Assembly (NCBI GenBank): GCA_046262175.1
Contig: JBHENF010000027.1
Span: 1 to 6,654, forward strand
Reading direction: 5' to 3'
DNA: 6,654 nt
Origin: RYN-124 sp046262175
GTDB lineage: Bacteria > Actinomycetota > Actinomycetes > Mycobacteriales > SCTD01
Positions 1 through 5,172 of this stretch are shown piece after piece. Every line of letters begins with the position of its first letter. Positions within the stretch are counted from its first letter, which is position 1. A program made the translations under genes and the position numbers. The notes under the pieces were generated by a model that saw nothing but the letters and a program-made list of their open reading frames with translations, was not told the origin of the DNA and searched no databases.

Positions 1-321
1 GAGGCGCTGCGCCTCGGCACGGAGCTCGGGCTCGACCGGACGTTGGTCCTCGACGTGCTGAGCCAGGGCGCGTACGGCTGGACCCTGAACCAAAAGCGCT
101 CCATGTTCGACGCCAGCGACTACAGCGGAACGCAGTTCTCCCTCGACCTACTGGCCAAGGACCTCGGCCTCGCGGTCGACGCTGCGCGGGACGCGGAGCT
201 CGAGGTCACGCGGGCCGTCCTGCAGGCCTGTCGCACGGCTCTCGACGCCGGCCACAGCGGCGAGGACTACGCCGCGGTCGTCGGCCACCTCGCGGACGAG
301 GGCGCGCCCAACTCGCACTAA
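1..321 (+). CDS. 3-hydroxyisobutyrate dehydrogenase-like NAD(P)-dependent oxidoreductase, C-terminal part (5' end outside window)
   Basis: The reading frame is open from the first base and encodes 106 residues before a TAA stop; the start and the N-terminal Rossmann domain lie outside the window. The visible part resembles the all-helical C-terminal domain of the beta-hydroxyacid dehydrogenase family, which includes 3-hydroxyisobutyrate dehydrogenase, tartronate semialdehyde reductase and 6-phosphogluconate dehydrogenase relatives. The clearest signature is FSLDLLAKDLGLAVDAA (visible residues 46-62), with the conserved Lys-Asp pair that lines the active site in this family. Near the end, GHSGEDYAAVVGHL matches the usual final helix. 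Enzymes of this family oxidise a 3-hydroxy acid with NAD+ or NADP+ in the cytoplasm. The substrate cannot be told from this part. The hemerythrin gene follows after 21 nt on the same strand, so the two may be cotranscribed. The family call is fairly secure; the exact enzyme is not. Confidence 0.85.
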   Translation, partial: EALRLGTELGLDRTLVLDVLSQGAYGWTLNQKRSMFDASDYSGTQFSLDLLAKDLGLAVDAARDAELEVTRAVLQACRTALDAGHSGEDYAAVVGHLADEGAPNSH

Positions 322-342
322 CGCTCAGGGCAGACTGACGGC

Positions 343-849
343 GTGGCCGACTTCGACATCACCGCCCTGATCCTGTCCGAGCACGACGCCTTCCGGCGCG
401 CCTTCACCGAGATCGAGGCGCTGACCGACACCGACGAGCTGCGCACCCGCTGGACCGAGCTGGCCGACCAGCTCGAGGTCCACGCCGCCGGCGAGGAGGA
501 AGTCTTCTACCCGCAGCTGCTGCGCAAGGTGGACGAGTCCGAGGAGGACACCGAGCACGCCATCAAGGACCACAACAAGATCCGTGACGCCGTCAACGCG
601 GTCGCCGGGCACGACGTCGGCAGTGACGCCTGGTGGGAGGCGTTCAAGAACGCGCGCGAGGAGACCGTCGAGCACCTCGAGGAGGAGGAGCACGACGTCC
701 TTCCGCCGTTCCAGGCCGAGGTCGACGAGGACAAGCGCAGCGAGATCGGCATGCGCTGGCTGAAGTTCCACGAGGAGCACGACGCCGCGAAGGGGCTGTC
801 GGGCGAGAAGCTCGACCCGAAGGAGTACGTCGAGGAGCACAGCCCCTAG
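343..849 (+). CDS. Hemerythrin HHE cation-binding domain protein
   Basis: This is a single-domain protein of 168 residues. The spacing of metal ligands is that of the HHE hemerythrin family: His14 (SEHD), His47 with Glu51 (HAAGEEEVFYP), His72 and His77 (EHAIKDH), and His111 with Glu115/His117 (HLEEEEHDVLPP). Such four-helix bundles bind a carboxylate-bridged di-iron centre. In bacteria they are associated with oxygen, peroxide or nitric oxide handling, or with iron storage. Which applies here cannot be told. Two further histidines (143 and 146) lie in a C-terminal helix past the core, followed by an acidic, lysine-rich tail. There is no signal peptide or membrane segment, so it is probably cytoplasmic. 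The GTG start at 343 is the only start codon between the in-frame TAA at 319-321 and the domain. No good Shine-Dalgarno is visible (AGGG lies 12 nt away). The TAG stop overlaps the proA stop by 4 bp. Confidence 0.9.
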   Translation: MADFDITALILSEHDAFRRAFTEIEALTDTDELRTRWTELADQLEVHAAGEEEVFYPQLLRKVDESEEDTEHAIKDHNKIRDAVNAVAGHDVGSDAWWEAFKNAREETVEHLEEEEHDVLPPFQAEVDEDKRSEIGMRWLKFHEEHDAAKGLSGEKLDPKEYVEEHSP

Positions 850-2093
850 CCGCGTACGTGCCCGTCGCCGGTGACCACGTAGGTCGTGCTGGTCAGCTCG
901 GGCAACCCCATCGGGCCGCGCGCATGCAGCTTCTGCGTGCTGATGCCGATCTCCGCGCCGAACCCGAACTCCGACCCATCGGTGAACCGCGTGGACGCGT
1001 TGACCATCACCGCGGCGCTGTCGAGCGACCGCACGAACCGCCGCGCCTCGTCGACGTCCCGCGTGACGATCGCCTCGGTGTGGCCGCTCCCCCAGCGCCG
1101 GATGTGCGCGACGGCATCCTCGAGGGAGTCGACGACGCCGACCGCGAGGTCGAGCGACAGGTACTCCGCCGCCCAGTCCTCCTCGGTCACGGGCACCGCG
1201 AGCTCGTCGTAGGCGGCCGCGCGCTCATCGGCGTGCAGAGTGACGCCCTTGTCGTGCAGGGCTTTCACCGCCAGCGGCAGGAAGTCGGCGGCGACCGTGT
1301 CGTGGACCAGCAGCGTCTCGGCCGCGTTGCACACCGACGGCCGGGACGTCTTCGCGTCCACGATGATCGCGACCGCCTTGTCGAGGTCGGCGTACCTGTC
1401 CACGTAGACCGTGCAGTTGCCGACGCCCGTCTCGATGACCGGCACCGTGCTGCCACTGACGACTGCTTCGATGAGACCGGCGCCGCCGCGCGGGATGAGG
1501 ACGTCCACGAGGCCACGTGCCGTCATGAGCGTCTGCACGCTGTCGCGGTCCACCCCGGGCACCAGCTGGATGCTGTCCACGGGCAGCCCGGCGGACGTTG
1601 CCGCCTCAGCCAGCACGTCGACGAGGACGCGGTTGGAGCGGTACGCGCTGCCTGATCCCCTGAGCAGAACGGCGTTGCCGCTCTTCACGCACAGCCCGGC
1701 CGCGTCCGCCGTGACGTTGGGCCGCGCCTCGTACACGATCCCGACGACGCCGAGCGGCACGCGCACCTGGCGCAGCTCGAGCCCGTTCGGCAGGCTGCTG
1801 CCGCGCACGACCTCGCCGACCGGGTCAGGCAGCGTCGCGACGTGCCGCAGGCCGTCCGCCATCGCGCTGACCCGCTTCGCGTCGAGCGACAGCCGGTCGA
1901 GCAGCGACTCGCTGGTGCCCGCCTCCCGACCGGCAGCGACGTCGTCCGCGTTGGCCGCGAGGATACGGGCGGTCTCCGTCTCCAGGGCATCGGCCATGGC
2001 CAGCAGCGCCGCGTCCTTGACCGCCCGGTGCAGCGGCGCGAGCTGGGCTGCGGCGGCCTTGGCACGCCGCGCGACGTCGAGCACCTCGTCCAT
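846..2093 (-). CDS. proA: Glutamate-5-semialdehyde dehydrogenase (gamma-glutamyl phosphate reductase)
   Basis: ProA reduces L-glutamyl 5-phosphate with NADPH to glutamate 5-semialdehyde, the second step of proline synthesis from glutamate, in the cytoplasm. With the ATG at 2093 the product has 415 residues, the normal family length. Conserved blocks appear in order: YEARPNVTADA (121-131), KSGNAVLLRGSGSA (137-150), GVGNCTVYVD (223-232), the catalytic-cysteine block RPSVCNAAETLLVH with Cys255 (251-264), HIRRWGSGHTEAIVT (330-344), and VNASTRFTDGSEFGFGAEIG (364-383) followed by ISTQKLHARGPMGL. The second-last block has Trp334 where the family signature usually has His or Tyr. The frame stays open upstream to 2192, but those 33 residues are Arg/Ser/Pro-rich, unlike ProA, and overlap the small upstream ORF, so they were excluded. 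The gene is separated from proB by the helicase gene. A TANNNT box 7 nt before the ATG suggests its own, possibly leaderless, transcript. The 3' end overlaps the hemerythrin gene by 4 bp. Confidence 0.96.
   Translation of the reverse strand: MDEVLDVARRAKAAAAQLAPLHRAVKDAALLAMADALETETARILAANADDVAAGREAGTSESLLDRLSLDAKRVSAMADGLRHVATLPDPVGEVVRGSSLPNGLELRQVRVPLGVVGIVYEARPNVTADAAGLCVKSGNAVLLRGSGSAYRSNRVLVDVLAEAATSAGLPVDSIQLVPGVDRDSVQTLMTARGLVDVLIPRGGAGLIEAVVSGSTVPVIETGVGNCTVYVDRYADLDKAVAIIVDAKTSRPSVCNAAETLLVHDTVAADFLPLAVKALHDKGVTLHADERAAAYDELAVPVTEEDWAAEYLSLDLAVGVVDSLEDAVAHIRRWGSGHTEAIVTRDVDEARRFVRSLDSAAVMVNASTRFTDGSEFGFGAEIGISTQKLHARGPMGLPELTSTTYVVTGDGHVRG
855..881. terminator. Possible hairpin at the hemerythrin/proA convergent junction
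   Basis: A perfect 6-bp inverted repeat, TACGTG (855-860) and CACGTA (876-881), encloses a shorter GTC/GAC pairing (864-866 with 873-875) separated by a 3-nt bulge. It lies 6 nt after the hemerythrin stop and inside the last codons of proA. There is no T-run on either strand, so this is not a classical intrinsic terminator, although actinobacterial terminators often lack one. It may simply be coding sequence. Confidence 0.22.
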
Positions 2094-2100
2094 GGGGACG

Positions 2101-2106
2101 AGGGTA
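2101..2106 (-). promoter_or_regulatory. Candidate -10 box for leaderless proA transcription
   Basis: On the minus strand TACCCT fits the actinobacterial -10 consensus TANNNT and ends 7 nt before the proA ATG. Transcription would then begin at or next to the A of the start codon, giving a leaderless mRNA. Consistent with this, I see no Shine-Dalgarno sequence in the 19 nt between the small upstream ORF and proA. No recognisable -35 (TTGACA-like) lies at the right distance. The six-base match alone could be chance. Confidence 0.35.
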
Positions 2107-2112
2107 GGCCGA

Positions 2113-2364
2113 TCAGCCGCCGCGCTCGACCAGTGCGGAGGCGGCGCCCTGGACGGCGATGAGGACCTGCGGGTCGTCGACCTTGCCGGCACCGGTCGGC
2201 AGCGCGCCCAGCGACGACGCGGGGATGCTCCCGAGCCACTCCGGGCCGCTTGCGGTGACGCGGGCGATCTCGGCGTCGTCGCCGTTCACGCGCACCAGGT
2301 GGTCGTCGGGGGACGCATCCGGCGACGCGTCGGTGTCGGGGGCCAGCAGCCAGACGTTGCTCAT
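2113..2364 (-). CDS. Small hypothetical protein (83 residues) upstream of proA
   Basis: I do not recognise this protein. It runs MSNVWLLAPDTDASPDAS..., has 83 residues and ends 19 nt before the proA start on the same strand, so it may be cotranscribed with proA. After a short hydrophobic start (VWLLAP) comes an acidic tandem DASP-DASP repeat (12-19). A more ordinary mixed sequence follows (HLVRVNGDDAEIARVTASGPEWLGSIPASSL), then a hydrophobic end (DDPQVLIAVQGAASALVERGG) that could form a beta strand and a helix. There is no signal peptide, cysteine or known motif. Support for coding comes from a good Shine-Dalgarno (AGGCGG, 5 nt from the ATG), a natural protein-like composition unlike the Arg/Ser-rich shadow frames nearby, and its exact fit between proA and the divergent region. 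The opposite strand here is covered only by a long spurious upstream extension of the helicase frame. Coding is likely; function is unknown. Confidence 0.7.
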   Translation of the reverse strand: MSNVWLLAPDTDASPDASPDDHLVRVNGDDAEIARVTASGPEWLGSIPASSLGALPTGAGKVDDPQVLIAVQGAASALVERGG

Positions 2365-2416
2365 GCCGTCCGCCTACCCACAGCGTCGCCGCGCACACGA
2401 CCACGAGAATGGCTGC
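2365..2416. promoter_or_regulatory. Divergent intergenic region between the small ORF/proA side and the DEAD-box helicase gene
   Basis: This 52-bp gap separates two divergently read genes, so it should hold at least part of both promoters. Towards the small ORF, AGGCGG (minus strand, 2370-2375) is a good ribosome-binding site 5 nt before the ATG. Towards the helicase, GAGAAT (2405-2410) ends 6 nt before the ATG at 2417. It could act as a weak -10 for a leaderless transcript, but no convincing -35 or Shine-Dalgarno accompanies it. I see no operator-like palindrome. Promoters may extend into the flanking genes because the gap is so short. Confidence 0.45.
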
Positions 2417-4096
2417 ATGCCCGACACGACCTTCGCCGACCTCGCGCTGCGCCCGGAGCTGCTCGACGCGCTCACCGCGCTGGGGTACGAGGAGCCGACG
2501 CCGATCCAGGCCGAGGCCATTCCCGCGCTGCTCGCCGGCCGCGACGTGCTCGGGCAGGCGGCCACCGGTACGGGCAAGACCGCCGCGTTCGCGCTCCCGC
2601 TGCTGCAGGGGCTCGAGCGCGACCGCGGGCAGGCGCCGTCCGGACTGGTGCTGACGCCGACGCGCGAGCTGGCCGTGCAGGTGTCCGAGGCGACGCACAA
2701 GTACGGCCGCGGCCTCGGCGCCCGCGTGCTGCCGGTGTACGGCGGTCAGCCGATCGTCCGCCAGCTGCGCGAGCTAGAGCGCGGCGTCGACGTCGTGGTG
2801 GCCACGCCCGGGCGCGCGCTCGACCATCTGCAGCGGAGGTCGCTCCATCTGCGCGCGCTGCGCACCGTGGTGCTGGACGAAGCGGACGAGATGCTCGACA
2901 TGGGTTTCGCGGAGGACCTCGACGCGATCCTGCAGGCGACGCCGGAGAAGCGGCAGACGGTGCTGTTCTCCGCGACGATGCCGAGCCGGGTGGAGCGGAT
3001 CGCGCGCACCCACCTGCGCAACCCGGTGCGCATCGAGATCCGCCGGGAGCCGGTCGCAGCCGGCGCGGCGCCGCAGGTGCGGCAGAGCGCGTACGTGGTG
3101 CAACGCGCGGCTAAGCCGGCCGCGCTCGGGCGGGTGCTCGACCTGGAGGCGCCCGCAGCCGCGATCATCTTCTGCCGTACCCGCGAGGAGGTGGACACGC
3201 TGACCGAGACGCTGAACGGCCGTGGCTACCGGTCCGAGGCGCTGCACGGCGGGATGACCCAGGAGCAGCGCGACCGCGTCATGGGCCGGCTCCGCGCCGG
3301 CACCGCGGACCTCCTGGTGGCCACCGACGTGGCCGCGCGCGGCCTCGACGTCGAGCACCTGACGCACGTCGTCAACTACAACGTGCCGTCCGCACCCGAC
3401 TCGTACGTGCATCGCATCGGCCGGGTCGGCCGCGCCGGTCGCGAGGGCGTCGCCATCACCCTCGCCGAACCGCGCGAGCACCGGATGCTCAAGACCATCG
3501 AGCGCATCACGGGTCAGAAGATCAGCATGGAGCAGGTGCCCACGGTCGCCGACCTGCACGCCCGTCGGCTCGAGCTGACGCGGGCCGCGCTGCGGGAGAG
3601 CCTGCTCGGGGACGAGCTGGAGCGGTACCGGCCGGTCGTGGAGCAGCTGAGCGACGAGTTCGACGTCATGCAGGTGGCGCTCGCGGCGGTGAAGCTGGCG
3701 CACGAGTCGACGACGACGCAGATCGACGAGGAGGACATCCCGGAGCCGCCGCGGCCGCCGCGCGAGGAGCGGCCCTCGGCGGCACGGCCAACGCGCGACG
3801 AACGACCCTCGGCGGCACGGCCCACCACGGGCGGACGGACCCGGTTCGCGGAGAGGGCCGCCACGGCGAGGCTCTTCGTCGGGCTCGGCCGCAGCGCCGG
3901 CATGCGGCCGCAGGACCTGGTCGGGGCGATCGCGGGCGAGTCCAACCTGCGAGGCAAGGACATCGGCGCCATCGAGATCTCTGACCGGTTCTCCCTGGTG
4001 GATGTCCCGGAGGCGGCAGCCGACGACGTGGTGAAGGCGCTGCGCGGCGCGGTCATCCGGGGGAGGAAGGCGACGGTGCGGCGGGATCGTTCCTAG
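2417..4096 (+). CDS. deaD: DEAD-box ATP-dependent RNA helicase, DeaD/CsdA type, with C-terminal RNA-binding domain
   Basis: This 559-residue cytoplasmic protein has the full DEAD-box core. It shows the Q motif (FADLAL ... GYEEPTPIQ, 6-31), Walker A ATGTGKT (49-55), motif Ia PTRELAVQ (81-88), Ib TPGR (130-133), DEAD (154-157), SAT (185-187), IV IIFCRTREEVD (250-260), V VATDVAARGLDV (301-312) and VI HRIGRVGRAGR (332-342). Motif VI carries Val337 where Thr is usual. Residues about 350-430 resemble the DeaD helical dimerisation region. An acidic, proline-rich linker follows, with an 11-residue tandem repeat (449-470). Residues 484-556 are a DbpA/CsdA-type RNA-binding domain (ARLFVGLGRSAGM ... LRGKDIGAIEISDRFSLVDVP). 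Such helicases unwind short RNA duplexes in ribosome assembly, cold adaptation and mRNA decay. The ATG at 2417 places the Q motif at the N-terminus; the open frame upstream to 2159 reads antisense to the small ORF and was excluded. DbpA is the alternative name, but the length favours DeaD. Confidence 0.93.
   Translation: MPDTTFADLALRPELLDALTALGYEEPTPIQAEAIPALLAGRDVLGQAATGTGKTAAFALPLLQGLERDRGQAPSGLVLTPTRELAVQVSEATHKYGRGLGARVLPVYGGQPIVRQLRELERGVDVVVATPGRALDHLQRRSLHLRALRTVVLDEADEMLDMGFAEDLDAILQATPEKRQTVLFSATMPSRVERIARTHLRNPVRIEIRREPVAAGAAPQVRQSAYVVQRAAKPAALGRVLDLEAPAAAIIFCRTREEVDTLTETLNGRGYRSEALHGGMTQEQRDRVMGRLRAGTADLLVATDVAARGLDVEHLTHVVNYNVPSAPDSYVHRIGRVGRAGREGVAITLAEPREHRMLKTIERITGQKISMEQVPTVADLHARRLELTRAALRESLLGDELERYRPVVEQLSDEFDVMQVALAAVKLAHESTTTQIDEEDIPEPPRPPREERPSAARPTRDERPSAARPTTGGRTRFAERAATARLFVGLGRSAGMRPQDLVGAIAGESNLRGKDIGAIEISDRFSLVDVPEAAADDVVKALRGAVIRGRKATVRRDRS
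3761..3826 (+). repeat. 33-bp tandem duplication in the helicase linker
   Basis: Two adjacent in-frame 33-bp units, 3761-3793 and 3794-3826, encode REERPSAARPT and RDERPSAARPT. They differ at 5 of 33 bases, four of these at third codon positions or silent, which suggests a duplication kept under protein-level constraint. The unit lies in the flexible, charged linker between the helicase core and the RNA-binding domain, where repeat number can vary without disturbing folded parts. Confidence 0.85.
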
Positions 4097-4107
4097 AGCA
4101 GGACGAT
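4086..4107. terminator. Possible bidirectional hairpin spanning the helicase/proB stop overlap
   Basis: ATCGT (4086-4090) and CCT (4092-4094) can pair with AGG (4100-4102) and ACGAT (4103-4107). This gives an 8-bp stem with one bulged T (4091) and a 5-nt loop, AGAGC. Both overlapping TAG stops lie in or next to the hairpin, so it would be present in both convergent transcripts. No T-run follows on either strand and half of the stem pairs are A-T, so terminator strength is doubtful. It is the only compact inverted repeat I found here. Confidence 0.3.
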
Positions 4108-5172
4108 GTCGTCGCGGTGGACGACCTCGCGCAGCCCCAGCTCGCGGGTTGACCGGCCCAGCAGCGCAGGCAGCTCATCGGCGTCGTAGGCGACCAGCCC
4201 GCGCGCCACGGCGACCCCGTCCGGGCGGGTCAGCTCCACCGGGTCGCCGGCCGCGAAGCTGCCCTCGACGGCGGTGACGCCGGCCGGGAGCAGCGACAGC
4301 CGGCGCGCACACACCGCGGCGACGGCGCCGTCGTCGAGCACCAGCCGGCCGCGCGGGGTGGACGCGTGCGCGAGCCACAGCAGCCGCCCGCTCGCCCGCG
4401 TTCCTGTGGGAGCGAAAGCGGTGCCGCCCTCACCTCGCAGCAGCGCAGCCGCGCACGCGGCCGCACCCACCAGGACCGGCACGCCCGCCGAGGTGGCCAC
4501 AGCAGCCGCCTCGACTTTGGACGCCATGCCACCGCTGCCGAGCCCCGAGCCGGTCGCGCTGACGTCCGCGTCTACGGTGCCGCTGACGTCATCGATCAGC
4601 CGAGAGGTCGGCAGCCGCGGGTCGCCGTCGTACAGGCCGTCGACATCGCTGAGCAGGACGAGCGCCTCGGCCCGTACGAGATGCGCGACCAGCGCCGCGA
4701 GCCGGTCGTTGTCGCCGAACCGGATCTCCTCCGTCGCCACGGCGTCGTTCTCGTTGACGACCGGGATCACGCCGAGGGCGAGCAGCCGCTCCAGCGTCGT
4801 CTGCGCGTTGCGGTAGTGGCTGCGGCGCACCAGGTCGTCGGCCGTCAGCAGGACCTGGCCGACCGTCCGGCCGTGCCGGGCGAACGCCGTCGCGTACTGC
4901 TGGACGAGCAGGGACTGCCCCACGGACGCGGCCGCCTGCAGGGTGGCGAGGTCGCGCGGCCGCTTCGCCAGCCCGAGCGGCGCCAGCCCGGCCGCGATGG
5001 CGCCGGAGGACACGAGGACGAGCTCACCCCCGTGCGCGGCGAGGCTGTCGACGAGGGCGTCGAGCCGCGCGGCGTCCAGGCCGCCGGCTGCGGTGGTCAG
5101 CGAGGACGAGCCGACCTTGACGACGAGCCTTGAGGCGCCTGCGATGGCCTCCCGGGTTCCGCCGACGCTCAC
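4093..5172 (-). CDS. proB: Glutamate 5-kinase (gamma-glutamyl kinase) with C-terminal PUA domain
   Basis: ProB phosphorylates L-glutamate with ATP to L-glutamyl 5-phosphate, the committed and normally proline-inhibited first step of proline synthesis. The 359-residue product has an amino-acid kinase domain (about 14-260) and a PUA domain (about 272-355), the usual two-domain form. Kinase motifs are VVKVGSSSL (17-25), VSSGAIAAG (54-62), NENDAVATEE (140-149), FGDND (152-156) and LLSDVDGLYDGDP (173-185). The glutamate 5-kinase signature is SGLGSGGMASKVEAAAVATSAG (209-230). The start is GTG at 5172, overlapping the obg TGA in GTGA, which implies translational coupling; only a weak purine stretch (GCGGA) lies just before it. 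No alternative start fits as well. At its 3' end the TAG stop overlaps the helicase stop by 4 bp. Its usual partner proA is not next to it but about 2 kb downstream on the same strand. Confidence 0.96.
   Translation of the reverse strand: MSVGGTREAIAGASRLVVKVGSSSLTTAAGGLDAARLDALVDSLAAHGGELVLVSSGAIAAGLAPLGLAKRPRDLATLQAAASVGQSLLVQQYATAFARHGRTVGQVLLTADDLVRRSHYRNAQTTLERLLALGVIPVVNENDAVATEEIRFGDNDRLAALVAHLVRAEALVLLSDVDGLYDGDPRLPTSRLIDDVSGTVDADVSATGSGLGSGGMASKVEAAAVATSAGVPVLVGAAACAAALLRGEGGTAFAPTGTRASGRLLWLAHASTPRGRLVLDDGAVAAVCARRLSLLPAGVTAVEGSFAAGDPVELTRPDGVAVARGLVAYDADELPALLGRSTRELGLREVVHRDDIVLL

Noticed and set aside
325..840. Minus-strand open frame of 171 codons opposite the hemerythrin gene
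   Set aside because: It is Leu/Val-rich because it mirrors the Glu/Asp/His-rich hemerythrin codons; the plus strand carries a complete set of metal ligands.
633..1655. Plus-strand open frame of 340 codons over the hemerythrin end and proA
   Set aside because: It is out of frame with hemerythrin and antisense to conserved ProA motifs, with a shadow-like Arg/Gly/Val/His composition.
2094..2192. 33-residue N-terminal extension of ProA in the same frame
   Set aside because: The extension is Arg/Ser/Pro-rich, unlike ProA N-termini, and overlaps the small ORF. The ATG at 2093 gives the standard 415-residue protein.
2363..2365. An in-frame helicase ATG at 2363 that would overlap the small ORF start as CATG
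   Set aside because: It would add 18 Arg/His-rich residues with no family similarity and leave no promoter space between the genes.
2159..2416. 86-residue N-terminal extension of the helicase
   Set aside because: It is antisense to the small ORF and crosses the divergent region. DEAD-box proteins of this type normally begin just before the F-x-x-L Q-motif region, as with the ATG at 2417.
1411..3114. Long plus-strand open frame (567 codons) running antisense to proA and into the helicase gene
   Set aside because: Composition is Arg/Ala/Ser/Thr-rich and repetitive, it matches no fold, and it crosses three well-supported genes. GC-rich DNA produces such stop-free shadow frames.
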